This document shows, one piece after another, positions 42,375-51,990 of a stretch of 64,000 bases of DNA. The notes below the pieces were generated by a model that saw nothing but the letters and a program-made list of their open reading frames with translations, was not told the DNA's origin and ran no database searches. The stretch is from Streptomyces nymphaeiformis (GTDB lineage: Bacteria; Actinomycetota; Actinomycetes; Streptomycetales; Streptomycetaceae): assembly GCF_014203895.1 (NCBI RefSeq), contig NZ_JACHJY010000008.1:248001-312000 (forward strand), written 5' to 3'. The translations under genes were made by a program, and so were the position numbers. The first letter of the stretch is position 1; every line of letters begins with the position of its first letter.

Positions 42375-42469
42375 GAGACACCGGGGCGCGGGCAGCGGAA
42401 GGAACGGCTCGTACGCCGAGGTCGAGAACGGCACACGCGGCACAGGGGGCACGCGCGGCTCGGTGTCTC
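42375..42469 (-). promoter_or_regulatory. Structured leader of the ABC-F gene
   Basis: On the mRNA (minus strand) GAGACACCG (42461-42469) can pair with CGGTGTCTC (42375-42383), a perfect 9-bp stem enclosing 77 bases and ending 44 bases before the ATG. The enclosed part contains a smaller CGGC-N6-GCCG hairpin. Leaders of ABC-F resistance genes often act as drug-induced attenuators, so this may be regulatory. Confidence 0.45.
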
Positions 42470-42566
42470 GCAACCTCAGACGAGCAACGTCCTTCTCCGA
42501 TCGGGTGACGACAAGGTCAGGAACGACCGTACGCCCCGGCCGGGAGGAGCGGCAAACGAATTGACG

Positions 42567-42983
42567 TCACGGGCGCTCGCGGAGCAGCTCCGCGAGGCCC
42601 TGGTCCCAGTCCAGGTACTGGTGCTCGCGGCCCGCCGGCACCAGGTGCTGCGAGCGCTCCAGGAAGCGGCGCAGCTCGGAGGTCCGCACATGGACCATCG
42701 CCACCCCCTCCGGGGCGTGGAACTCGACCACCGTGCGGTCGAACCCGTACGGACGCAGGCGCACGTCCCCGACCCCGGCCGGGCGCTCGACGCCCTGGAC
42801 GAGCAGCTCGCGCGCGAAGGCCCAGGAGACCTCGACGCCCTCCAGGGTGGCCGGCGGCGGAAACGCCATGCTCACGGCGTACGGATCCCCGCGGTCGTAC
42901 CGCAGGGTGGCGGGGACGGTCTCCATCCGGGGCGCGGACGCGACCAGACGGGCCTGCACGGCCTGCTCGATGACGGCGGACAA
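42567..42983 (-). CDS. SsgA-like protein (SALP) for sporulation/cell division
   Basis: The 138-residue protein matches the SALP family, found only in sporulating actinomycetes: RYDRGDPYAVSMAF, WAFARELLVQGV, PAGVGDVRLRP, and FLERSQHLVPAGREH near the end. SALPs localise the septum and wall remodelling enzymes during sporulation. The start appears to be TTG 42983 behind GAGGAG with 6-base spacing, an unusual start codon that would lower translation. A 257-base gap upstream probably carries its promoter. Confidence 0.88.
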   Translation of the reverse strand: MSAVIEQAVQARLVASAPRMETVPATLRYDRGDPYAVSMAFPPPATLEGVEVSWAFARELLVQGVERPAGVGDVRLRPYGFDRTVVEFHAPEGVAMVHVRTSELRRFLERSQHLVPAGREHQYLDWDQGLAELLRERP

Positions 42984-43240
42984 GACCGGCTCCTCTCACG
43001 CGGGCTTCGGATCCTGTGCGTCTCCCCGACACCAGGGCACCTGACACCCCTCAAGACGATCGGGAGGACCGGAACGTGCACTCCGGTACCACGTGAGTTG
43101 CGTCACCGGGGTTTCTCGGGCCGGCCGGCGCGAGGGTGGTGACGGGCTGAGGCCGTCAGGCGAGCTTGCGCGTACGGCGGGGGTGGGTGGGCGTCTGCGG
43201 GGCGGGTGGGGCCGATGCGCGCACGTGGCCGGGCCGGTCG

Positions 43241-43708
43241 TCAGCGTTCTTCGGGCACATCGTCGTCGTCCGGTTCGGCACAGGGGCCCGAGTGGTCGCA
43301 GTACGGCTGGTTGCCCGAGGCGCCGCAGCCGCAGAGCATCGCCCGGGTCTCGTGGCGGTCGCCGTGGGCGCCGGTCACCAGGAGGTCGCCGCGGACCACC
43401 AGCTGGCCGGCGGGCGTGCGCCGGACCGTGGTGGGGGAGTCCGGCTGCTCGGCGACGGCGTCCTCGGGGCGGTGGTGGTACTGGAGCGCCCCGGAGGGAC
43501 AGCGCCGGACGACCTCCGCGACCCGGTCGGGGTCGGCGGCGTCGGGCAGCACCCACGGGCGCCGGGCCGTGTCGAAGACCTCCGGCAGGCCGCGGACGCA
43601 CTCCGCCGCGTGCAGACAGCGGCGCGGCTCGAACGTGACGGTGATGCCCTCGCCCTCGTACTCCTTGAGGCGGGGCCGTTCCTCCGTCGCACCTTCACCT
43701 TCCGTCAT
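43241..43708 (-). CDS. Double iron-sulfur protein: 4Fe-4S mono-cluster plus CDGSH domain
   Basis: The 155-residue protein joins two Fe-S modules. The first half has CLHAAECVRGLPEVFD and RRCPSGALQ, a divergent single-cluster ferredoxin. The second has CGCGASGNQPYCDHSG, the CDGSH zinc-finger-like 2Fe-2S site. Such fusions occur in bacteria as presumed electron carriers or redox sensors. The last residues are acidic. ATG 43708 follows a TAGGCT -10 box (43716-43721, minus) by seven bases. Not linked to an obvious partner. Confidence 0.9.
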   Translation of the reverse strand: MTEGEGATEERPRLKEYEGEGITVTFEPRRCLHAAECVRGLPEVFDTARRPWVLPDAADPDRVAEVVRRCPSGALQYHHRPEDAVAEQPDSPTTVRRTPAGQLVVRGDLLVTGAHGDRHETRAMLCGCGASGNQPYCDHSGPCAEPDDDDVPEER

Positions 43709-43784
43709 GCGACCCAGCCTAGGAACGCCGGGCCGAGGACGCACCCTGGACGCCGACCGGCCCGGGGCACTAGCTTCCGGCGCC

Positions 43785-44870
43785 ATGACGTCCATGGGGA
43801 AGACGAGACGAATGATGTCGGTGGGGCTGATCGGGGCGGCGCTCGCGCTGACCCTGGCCGCCCCGGCGCGGGCTGGGGAGACCCCCACGGCCGCGGCCGG
43901 CTGGCAGCTCACACCGACCGGCACCGACGCCCGCTTCCGGGGCCTCGCGCCGGTCGACCGGAGGACCGCGTGGGCCGCGGGCTCCAAGGGCACGGTGTTG
44001 CGCACCACCGACGGCGGGCGCAGCTGGCGGAACGTGTCGCCGGCCGGAGCGGGCGACCTGGAGTTCCGCGACGTCGAGGCCTTCGACGCCCGCCGGGCCG
44101 TCGTCCTCGCCATCGGGGAGGGCGAGGCCTCCCGCGTGCTGCGCACCGAGGACGGCGGCGCCACCTGGACCGAGTCCTTCCGCAACGCCGACGCGCGCGC
44201 CTTCTACGACTGCATGACCTTCTTCGACCACCGGCACGGACTCGCCCTGAGCGACCCGGTCGACGGGAAGTACCGCATCCTCTCCACCCGCGACGGCGGC
44301 CGCTCCTGGGAGGTCCTGCCGAGCTCCGGGATGCCGGACGCGCTCCCCGGCGAGGCGGGATTCGCCGCGAGCGGCCAGTGCCTCGTGTCGGCCGGACCCC
44401 GGGACGTGTGGCTCGCCACGGGCGGCGGCGCCACCGCGCGCGTGCTCCACTCCGCCGACCGGGGAGTGACCTGGACGGCCACGGACACGCCGATCCCGGC
44501 CGGCGACCCGGCCCGCGGCGTCTTCGGGCTCGCCTTCCGCGACCGTACGCACGGCATCGCCGTCGGCGGCGACTACCGCAAGGACCAGCCGTCCCCTTCG
44601 GCCGGCGCGGTCAGCACCGACGGCGGACGCACCTGGAACCCCTCGGCGACCCCGCCGCCCGCCTACCGCTCCGGCGTCGCCTGGCTCCCGCACGGCAAGG
44701 CGGCCGCGCTCGCCGTCGGCCCGACCGGCACCGACCTCACCACCGACGGCGGCCGCACCTGGCGCACGGTCGACACCGGCTCGTACGACACGGTCGACTG
44801 CACTCCGGACGGCTCCTGCTGGGCCTCCGGCGAGAAGGGCCGCATCGCCCGGCTCGCCACGAAGGACTAG
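43785..44870 (+). CDS. Secreted BNR/Ycf48-like beta-propeller protein
   Basis: The 361-residue preprotein has a signal peptide (about residues 1-35, ending ARAGE) and repeated BNR/Asp-box blades such as RTTDGGRSWRNV, RTEDGGATWTES, STRDGGRSWEVL, HSADRGVTWTAT, STDGGRTWNP and TTDGGRTWRTV. The series resembles Ycf48/sialidase-type propellers used for binding rather than catalysis; no sialidase residues are evident. ATG 43785 lies eight bases after a TAGCTT -10-like box. ATG 43794 is an alternative. Confidence 0.87.
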   Translation: MTSMGKTRRMMSVGLIGAALALTLAAPARAGETPTAAAGWQLTPTGTDARFRGLAPVDRRTAWAAGSKGTVLRTTDGGRSWRNVSPAGAGDLEFRDVEAFDARRAVVLAIGEGEASRVLRTEDGGATWTESFRNADARAFYDCMTFFDHRHGLALSDPVDGKYRILSTRDGGRSWEVLPSSGMPDALPGEAGFAASGQCLVSAGPRDVWLATGGGATARVLHSADRGVTWTATDTPIPAGDPARGVFGLAFRDRTHGIAVGGDYRKDQPSPSAGAVSTDGGRTWNPSATPPPAYRSGVAWLPHGKAAALAVGPTGTDLTTDGGRTWRTVDTGSYDTVDCTPDGSCWASGEKGRIARLATKD

Positions 44871-44886
44871 CGGGGACCAGCGAGGA

Positions 44887-45186
44887 CTAGGAGGGCAGCT
44901 CCTCCCGGTACGCGGCGATCCCGTCGGCCGTCTTGGTCGCGTAGAACTCCGTGATCCGGTACGCGCACACGCCCTCGGCGCTGAACGGGTCGGCCGCCGT
45001 GATCTTCTCGATCTCCGCGCGGTCGACCCCGGCGGCCAGGATGATCCCGCCGTCCCGCGGGTTCTTCCGACCCGACGCCAGGAACACGCCGGCGGCGTAC
45101 TGCGCGTCCAGCCACTCGACGTGCGCGTCGAGCAGCGCGTCCACCCGCTCGATCGGCGCGGTGTAGGTCAATTCGAGAATGAACAT
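44887..45186 (-). CDS. YciI-family protein
   Basis: The 99-residue protein matches YciI: FILELTYTAPIERVDALLDAHVEWL, then GVFLASGRKNPRDGGIILAA and an ITAADPFSAEGVCAYRITEF tail. His22 and Asp46-like residues resemble the family's putative active site; role unknown, related to dioxygenase-like ferredoxin folds. A TAGCCT -10 (45194-45199, minus) lies 7 bases before ATG 45186. Confidence 0.9.
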   Translation of the reverse strand: MFILELTYTAPIERVDALLDAHVEWLDAQYAAGVFLASGRKNPRDGGIILAAGVDRAEIEKITAADPFSAEGVCAYRITEFYATKTADGIAAYREELPS

Positions 45187-45343
45187 GATCGCCAGGCTAC
45201 CCGTGCGGACCGGCGGCCGTTCGGCGTACGACCGGTCCCACGTACGGTCCACCGGGCGCGCCGCCGGCCGGGCAACCACGAACGGGGCTGCTCCAATGGC
45301 CGGGCACCGCGCCCCGGGGGGCCGCCGTAGGGTGGGCCCCATC

Positions 45344-46057
45344 ATGACGATCATCGGGATTCCGGCGGGCTGGCCCGCCGACGAGGACGCCGCGCGGGAC
45401 GTGCAGCGGGAGTTGCGGGGGCGGCTCGTGCTCGGGGAGAGCGGGCCGCCGCCGGGGGAGGGGCACGTCACCGGGCTCGACGTGGCGTACGACGACGAGC
45501 GCGACCTCGTCGCCGCCGCGGCCGTCGTGCTCGACGCGCGCACCCTGGACGTGGTGGAGGAGGCCACGGCGGTCGGCCGGGTCTCCTTCCCGTACGTCCC
45601 CGGGCTCCTCGCCTTCCGCGAGATCCCGACCGTGCTCGCCGCGCTCGACTCCCTGAGCGCCGACCCGGGCCTCCTGGTCTGCGACGGCTACGGCCTCGCC
45701 CACCCGCGCCGCTTCGGCCTCGCCAGCCACCTCGGCGTCCTCACCGGCCGGCCGTCGATCGGCGTCGCCAAGAACCCCTTCACCTTCACGTACGGGCAGC
45801 CCGGCGACGCGCGCGGCGACTTCACCCCGCTCCTCGCCGACGGGGAGGAGGTCGGCAGGGCCCTGCGCACCCAGGCGGGCGTGAAGCCCGTGTACGTCTC
45901 CGTGGGCCACCGCGTCTCCCTCGACAACGCCTGCGCCCACACCCTGCTGCTCTCCCCGCGCTACCGGGTGCCCGAGACCACCCGTCACGCCGACTCCCTC
46001 TGCCGCAGAGCGCTCAAGGAGGCGCAGGAATCACTCGGGTCACTCGGGTCCGTCTGA
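45344..46057 (+). CDS. nfi: Endonuclease V
   Basis: The 237-residue protein matches endonuclease V, which nicks DNA one base 3' to deaminated bases (inosine). Family blocks include VTGLDVAYD with metal-binding Asp46, FPYVPGLLAFREIP, VCDGYGLAHPRRFGLASHLG, GVAKNPF and SVGHRVSLDNA. ATG 45344 is preceded by TAGGGT (45328-45333) as a possible -10 box. Stand-alone repair gene. Confidence 0.95.
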   Translation: MTIIGIPAGWPADEDAARDVQRELRGRLVLGESGPPPGEGHVTGLDVAYDDERDLVAAAAVVLDARTLDVVEEATAVGRVSFPYVPGLLAFREIPTVLAALDSLSADPGLLVCDGYGLAHPRRFGLASHLGVLTGRPSIGVAKNPFTFTYGQPGDARGDFTPLLADGEEVGRALRTQAGVKPVYVSVGHRVSLDNACAHTLLLSPRYRVPETTRHADSLCRRALKEAQESLGSLGSV

Positions 46058-46119
46058 GTACCCCGGGTGAGTACCTGTACGGATACCCGTTGTCGTACCC
46101 CCACGGCAGAGTGGTGCCC

Positions 46120-46239
46120 ATGACAGCTCGCGTTCCCGCAACCCGTGGTCTCGGCGCCGCACTTGCCGTCGCCGGGGCCTCCGCCCTCGCCTGGGCCTGC
46201 GCCATCCTGTACGTCATCGCGGACTGGACGCTGGGATGA
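46120..46239 (+). CDS. 39-residue single-pass membrane miniprotein
   Basis: The frame reads MTARVPATRG and then a hydrophobic stretch (residues 11-34) and ends ADWTLG. Its TGA overlaps the ATG of the next gene (ATGA), so it is very probably translated and couples to the VOC gene. A CAGAGT -10-like box (46107-46112) lies 7 bases upstream of the ATG. No known family; too short for most gene finders. Confidence 0.6.
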   Translation: MTARVPATRGLGAALAVAGASALAWACAILYVIADWTLG

Positions 46240-46604
46240 TCGGGCGTCTGCGCTGCCTCGTCCTCGACTGCCCCGACGCCCGCGAACTGGCCCTGTTCTA
46301 CCAGGGGTTGCTGGGCGGCGAGATCGAGTGCCCCGACCCGGCGCTCGCCGTCGGAGAAGGCTCCGCCGTGCTCTGCGACGCGGGCGGCCCGGTGCTCGCC
46401 TTCCAGAGCGTGGCCGACCACCATCCGCCCGTCTGGGGCGCGCCCGAGCAGCAGTTCCACCTGGACGTACGGGTCGGGGACCCGGTCGCCGCCCACGCGG
46501 CCGTGCTCGCGCTCGGCGCCACCCCGCTCGACGGGGGCGAGGCGCCCACCTGGCGCGTCTACGCCGATCCGGCGGGCCACTTCTTCCGCCTCGTCGCTCC
46601 CTGA
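46236..46604 (+). CDS. VOC (glyoxalase/bleomycin-resistance) family protein
   Basis: The 122-residue protein has the paired beta-alpha-beta-beta-beta repeats of the VOC superfamily: LRCLVLDCPDARELALFYQGLLG, FHLDVRVGDPVAAHAAVLALGA and a closing YADPAGHFFRLV. This branch (Glyoxalase_6-like) usually binds a metal or small molecule; function unknown. It starts inside the ATGA overlap with the miniprotein. Confidence 0.9.
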   Translation: MIGRLRCLVLDCPDARELALFYQGLLGGEIECPDPALAVGEGSAVLCDAGGPVLAFQSVADHHPPVWGAPEQQFHLDVRVGDPVAAHAAVLALGATPLDGGEAPTWRVYADPAGHFFRLVAP

Positions 46605-46657
46605 GCCCGCCCCCCCCGGAGCGGGAACGGTGCGGCGCCGCCGGCCGTTGGGCGGGC

Positions 46658-46990
46658 ATGGTGATGATGGTGAGCCTGATGGTCACGGCGGTGATCGTCC
46701 TGATCCCGTTCCTCTTGGCGGCCGCCCGGCACATGGTGCTGCGGACCGGCAGACCGAAGTGGGTGCGCCGCGTCCTGGCCGCCCGCGCCAAGGAGGGCGC
46801 GGACGGAGCGGGCGTCACCGTCACCGACGAGCTGCTCTCGTTCCTGAACCCCGGCAAGCGCGTCCAGATCGAGCGCCGCCAGGAGGAACGCCTCGTGCGC
46901 CACGACGTCCAGGACGGCGCCCCGCGCCGCGTGGGCGTCGACCTGGACAGGGGGACCGCCGTGATCCGCCCCGGCGGCGACAGGGGCTAA
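46658..46990 (+). CDS. Small membrane protein, DUF6191-like
   Basis: The 110-residue protein has one N-terminal membrane segment (residues 2-22) and a cytosolic part with ELLSFLNPGKRVQIERRQEE, RHDVQDGAPRRVGVDLDRGTAVI. That order (a FxPxKR-x-E box, then DGAPP-like, then VDLDxGxAVI) fits my memory of DUF6191 in Streptomyces, without known role. Several ATG codons (46658, 46667) are possible starts. Its stop overlaps the convergent gene by four bases. Confidence 0.72.
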   Translation: MVMMVSLMVTAVIVLIPFLLAAARHMVLRTGRPKWVRRVLAARAKEGADGAGVTVTDELLSFLNPGKRVQIERRQEERLVRHDVQDGAPRRVGVDLDRGTAVIRPGGDRG

Positions 46991-48192
46991 CCGCGGTGCG
47001 CGACCCGGAAGCGGATGCCCGCCGCGCGCAGGCGGTCGGTCAGGGCGTCGCCCATCGCGACGGCCGTCGTGACCTGGCCGGCCGTCTTCGGCAGGTCGTC
47101 GAAGGCGAGGCACAGGGCGGACTCGGCGAGCATCTTCGCCGTCTCGTCGTAGCCCGGGTCGCCGCCCGAGACCTCGGTGAAGACCCGCCGCCCGCCGCCC
47201 TCGCCGACGAACCGGACGGAGAACCAGCTGCGGGCGCGCCGCTCGGCCGACGGACCCCGGCCCGCCGCGTAACGCCCCATCAGCCAGGAGCGGACCGGCG
47301 GGAGTTGGGCTGCCGCGACGCTCGCGCCGATGGCGGCGGTGCCTCCGAGGGCCATCGGGAGGGTCTTCACGGAGGCGTAGTGCCGGTAGCGGAAGTCCGG
47401 TCCGTACCGTTCGAGGGCGGCGGCCGAGCGGGCCACGACCTGCGGGTCGAGCGTCGGCAGCGGCAGCGCCCAGGTTCCCGTCTCCCGGCTGAACCGCGGC
47501 CCGGCGAGCGGCGCGCGGGCCCGGCGGCCCACCAGGCGCGGCTCGTGCAGCCGCCGCTCGTGCGCCGCCCGCAGGATCTCCCGGCCCCGGCCGAACGCGG
47601 TCAGCGCCGAGGCGAAGGTGCCGCCGGAGAAGGCCGCCCCGGCCCGCACGAAGCCGTCGACGCGCAGCGGCACGTCCTCCGGCAGCTGCCGCACCGTGAA
47701 GTACGCGCCCAGGTCGTGCGGGACGGAGTCGAAGCCGCAGGCGTGCACGATCCGGGCGCCGGTCTCCCGGGCGCGCGCGTCGTGCCGTACGAACATGAGG
47801 TCCACGAACTCGGCCTCGCCCGTCAGGTCGAGGTAGTCCGTGCCCGCCTCCGCGCAGGCCGCGACCAGCCCCTCGCCGTGCCAGACGTACGGCCCGACCG
47901 TGGTCGCCAGCACCCGCGCGGACTCGGCGAGTGCGCGCAGCGAGCCGGGATCGGCCGAGTCGGCGACGAGCAGCGGCAGGGCGGCGAGCCGCGGCCGGCC
48001 GGCCGCGAGCCGGTCCCGCAGCGCCTCCAGTCTGCCGAGGCTGCGCCCGGCGAGCGCCCAGCGGCAGTCCGCCGGCGCGTGCTCGGCCAGGTACTCCGCG
48101 GTGAGCTCGCCCACGAAGCCCGTCGCCCCGAAGAGGACCACGTCGTACGGTCTGGCTCCGGTCTCGCGTCCCACGCCCGCCCCTGTCTCCAT
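46987..48192 (-). CDS. Saccharopine-dehydrogenase-like / trans-acting enoyl reductase family protein
   Basis: The 401-residue protein has an N-terminal Rossmann motif VVLFGATGFVGELTAEYL followed by WALAGRSLGRLEAL. The stretch TTVGPYVWHGEGLVAACAEAGTDYLDLTGE is typical of the saccharopine dehydrogenase-like family that includes mycobacterial trans-acting enoyl reductases. It likely reduces a lipid or polyketide substrate with NADPH. ATG 48192 is preferred because GAGGG lies 5 bases upstream; ATG 48204 is four codons earlier. Confidence 0.85.
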   Translation of the reverse strand: METGAGVGRETGARPYDVVLFGATGFVGELTAEYLAEHAPADCRWALAGRSLGRLEALRDRLAAGRPRLAALPLLVADSADPGSLRALAESARVLATTVGPYVWHGEGLVAACAEAGTDYLDLTGEAEFVDLMFVRHDARARETGARIVHACGFDSVPHDLGAYFTVRQLPEDVPLRVDGFVRAGAAFSGGTFASALTAFGRGREILRAAHERRLHEPRLVGRRARAPLAGPRFSRETGTWALPLPTLDPQVVARSAAALERYGPDFRYRHYASVKTLPMALGGTAAIGASVAAAQLPPVRSWLMGRYAAGRGPSAERRARSWFSVRFVGEGGGRRVFTEVSGGDPGYDETAKMLAESALCLAFDDLPKTAGQVTTAVAMGDALTDRLRAAGIRFRVAHRG

Positions 48193-48299
48193 CAAGACCC
48201 TCATCTCGGCCGTACCGCGCCGCCGCGCGCGGTTGTCGTCGGCGGAGGATAGCGGAACCGGGGCGGGCTTCCGTCCCGGAGCCGGCCCCGCACAATTTC

Positions 48300-48380
48300 C
48301 AAGCGCTTGCTCGGCCGGGGGGCTTGTGCCGAGTGGAACACGTTCCTAGCATCTCCGGTGTTACATCATTGGTGTCACAT
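48300..48380. promoter_or_regulatory. Palindrome and tandem TGTNACA sites before the beta-oxidation operon
   Basis: CAAGCGCTTG (48300-48309) is a perfect palindrome. GTGTTACAT (48358-48366) and GTGTCACAT (48372-48380) are 14 bases apart, each containing the palindromic TGTNACA. They end 15 bases before the first gene of the operon, where a repressor would block RNA polymerase. Confidence 0.5.
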
Positions 48381-48395
48381 ACTCCTGGGGGCTCG

Positions 48396-49541
48396 ATGAG
48401 CACGACGCACACCGCCCGGAACGGCCCGCTCACGGGCGTGCGCGTGGTCGAACTCGCCGGGATCGGCCCCGGCCCCTTCGCCGCGATGCTCCTCGCCGAC
48501 CTCGGCGCCGACGTCGTCCGCGTCGACCGCCCCGGCGGCGCCGGGATCGGCATCGACCCCGCCCGCGACCTCACCAACCGCAACAAGCGCTCCGTCCTCG
48601 TCGACCTCAAGGCCGAGGACGGCCCCGCCACCGTGCTCGACCTCGTCGAGCGGGCCGACGTCCTCGTCGAGGGCTACCGGCCCGGCGTCGCCGAACGCCT
48701 CGGCGTCGGCCCCGAGGCCTGCCTCGCCCGCAATCCGCGCCTCGTCTACGGCCGGATGACCGGCTGGGGCCAGGACGGGCCGCTCGCCCCGACCGCCGGA
48801 CACGACATCGGGTACATCGCGATCACCGGCGCCCTCGGCATGATCGGCCCCGACCCGGACGGCCCGCCCACCATCCCCGCCAACCTCGTCGGCGACTACG
48901 CGGGCGGCTCCCTCTACCTCGTCATCGGCGTCCTCGCCGCCCTCCAGCACGCCCGGACGCACGGCGAGGGCCAGGTCGTCGACGCCGCCATCGTCGACGG
49001 CACGGCCCACCTCACCACCATGATCCACGCGATGCTCGCGACCGGCGGCTGGCAGGACCGCAGGGGCGTGAACCTGCTCGACGGCGGCTGCCCCTTCTAC
49101 GGCGTGTACGAGACCTCCGACGGCGGCCACATGGCGGTCGGCGCCCTGGAGGAACGGTTCTACGAGGAGTTCGCCCGCCTCCTGGACCTCGCCGACGCCG
49201 GCGCCCTCCGCCATGACCTCGCCCGCTGGCCCGAGCTGCGCAAGGCCGTCGCCGACCGCTTCCGGAGCCGTACCCGCGAGGAGTGGACCGCCGTCTTCGA
49301 CGGCTCCGACGCCTGCGTCGCCCCCGTCCTCTCGATGCGCGAGGCCCCCGGCCACCCGCACCTGGCCGCCCGCGCCACCTTCACGGAGCGGGACGGCATC
49401 GCCCAGCCCGCCCCCGCACCCCGCTTCTCCGTCACCCCCGGCACCCTGCGCACGGGCCCCGCCCTGCCCGGTGCCGACACCGCCGAGGTCGCCCGTGACT
49501 GGGCCGTACCCGCCCTGAACACCCAGGAGCCCGAAGCATGA
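48396..49541 (+). CDS. CaiB/BaiF family protein (alpha-methylacyl-CoA racemase-like)
   Basis: The 381-residue protein matches CoA-transferase family III: GPLTGVRVVELAGIGPGPFA, the CoA region RNKRSVLVDLK, and the residues that in mycobacterial Mcr are the catalytic pair, His in TAGHDIGYIA and Asp in LVGDYAGGS. Racemisation would let branched (methyl) acyl-CoAs enter beta-oxidation, consistent with the three genes after it. Its stop overlaps the acyl-CoA dehydrogenase ATG. Confidence 0.92.
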   Translation: MSTTHTARNGPLTGVRVVELAGIGPGPFAAMLLADLGADVVRVDRPGGAGIGIDPARDLTNRNKRSVLVDLKAEDGPATVLDLVERADVLVEGYRPGVAERLGVGPEACLARNPRLVYGRMTGWGQDGPLAPTAGHDIGYIAITGALGMIGPDPDGPPTIPANLVGDYAGGSLYLVIGVLAALQHARTHGEGQVVDAAIVDGTAHLTTMIHAMLATGGWQDRRGVNLLDGGCPFYGVYETSDGGHMAVGALEERFYEEFARLLDLADAGALRHDLARWPELRKAVADRFRSRTREEWTAVFDGSDACVAPVLSMREAPGHPHLAARATFTERDGIAQPAPAPRFSVTPGTLRTGPALPGADTAEVARDWAVPALNTQEPEA

Positions 49542-50689
49542 AGCGTCAGCTCTACACCGAGGACCACGAGGCCTTCCGCGCGGTCGTCCGCACCTTCCTG
49601 GAGAAGGAGGTGCTGCCCCACTACGAGCAGTGGGAGAAGGACGGCATCGTCTCCCGCGAGGCCTGGCTCGCCGCCGGCCGGCAGGGCCTCCTCGGCCTCG
49701 CCGTCGAGGAGGAGCACGGCGGCGGCGGCAACCCCGACTTCCGGTACGCCTCCGTCCTCGCCGAGGAGTTCACCAAGGCGGCCGCCCCCGGACTCGCCAT
49801 CGGCCTGCACAACGACATCATCGGCCCGTACCTCACCAAGCTCGCCACCGACGAGCAGCGCCGCCGCTGGCTGCCCGGCTTCTGCTCCGGCGAGATCGTC
49901 ACCGCCATCGCCATGACGGAACCCGGCGCCGGCTCCGACCTCCAGGGCATCCGCACCACCGCCGAGGACCACGGCGACCACTGGATCCTCAACGGCTCCA
50001 AGACCTTCATCTCCAACGGCATCCTCGCCGACCTGGTGATCGTCGTCGCGAAGACCACCCCCGAGGGCGGCGCCCACGGCCTCTCCCTCCTCGTCGTCGA
50101 GCGCGGCATGGAGGGCTTCGAGCGCGGCCGGAACCTCGACAAGATCGGACAGAAGTCCCAGGACACCGCCGAACTCTTCTTCAAGGACGTCCGCGTCCCC
50201 AAGGAGAACCTGCTCGGCGAGCTCAACGGCGCCTTCGTCCACCTCATGACCAACCTCGCCCAGGAGCGCCTCGCCATCGCCGTCGCGGGCATCGCCGGAG
50301 CCGAGCACCTCCTGGAGCTCACCACCCGCTACGTCAAGGAGCGCGAGGCCTTCGGCCGGCCGCTCGCCAAGCTCCAGCACGTGCGCTTCGAGATCGCGGA
50401 GATGGCCACCGAGTGCGCCGTCACCCGCACCTTCGTGGACCGGTGCATCGCCGAGCACGCCGACCCGACCGGCCTCGGACTCGACCCCGTCAACGCCTCC
50501 ATGGCGAAGTGGTGGGCGACCGAGCTCCAGAAGCGGGTCGCCGACCGCTGCCTGCAACTGCACGGCGGATACGGCTACATGAGCGAATTCCCGGTCGCCC
50601 GCGCCTTCACCGACGGCCGGATCCAGACCATCTACGGCGGGACGACGGAGATCATGAAGGAGATCATCGGCCGCTCCCTGCTGGGCTGA
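49538..50689 (+). CDS. Acyl-CoA dehydrogenase
   Basis: The 383-residue protein shows the ACAD signatures AMTEPGAGSDLQGIRT and QLHGGYGYMSEFPVAR, with the catalytic Glu region IYGGTTEIMKEII at the C-terminus. It does the first, FAD-dependent oxidation of beta-oxidation and passes electrons to ETF. ATGA overlap with the racemase-like gene shows co-translation. Confidence 0.95.
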   Translation: MKRQLYTEDHEAFRAVVRTFLEKEVLPHYEQWEKDGIVSREAWLAAGRQGLLGLAVEEEHGGGGNPDFRYASVLAEEFTKAAAPGLAIGLHNDIIGPYLTKLATDEQRRRWLPGFCSGEIVTAIAMTEPGAGSDLQGIRTTAEDHGDHWILNGSKTFISNGILADLVIVVAKTTPEGGAHGLSLLVVERGMEGFERGRNLDKIGQKSQDTAELFFKDVRVPKENLLGELNGAFVHLMTNLAQERLAIAVAGIAGAEHLLELTTRYVKEREAFGRPLAKLQHVRFEIAEMATECAVTRTFVDRCIAEHADPTGLGLDPVNASMAKWWATELQKRVADRCLQLHGGYGYMSEFPVARAFTDGRIQTIYGGTTEIMKEIIGRSLLG

Positions 50690-50735
50690 CCCCGTCCCGC
50701 ACCCCTCGAAGAACCCTCATCGCGAAAGGCTTCCC

Positions 50736-51950
<1,215 letters not shown>

Positions 51951-51990
51951 CGTCCCGTCCGCACCCCATACTCACGGAGAAGCAGCAGAC

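Noticed and set aside
42126..42473. 115-residue frame overlapping the start of the ABC-F gene as a leader peptide
   Set aside because: It starts with TTG, has no ribosome site and runs deep into the ABC-F coding region out of frame.
46145..46650. N-terminal extension of the DUF6191-like membrane protein over the VOC gene
   Set aside because: The extension is Arg/Pro-rich and antisense in character; the VOC frame has clear family motifs and the membrane protein starts naturally at 46658.
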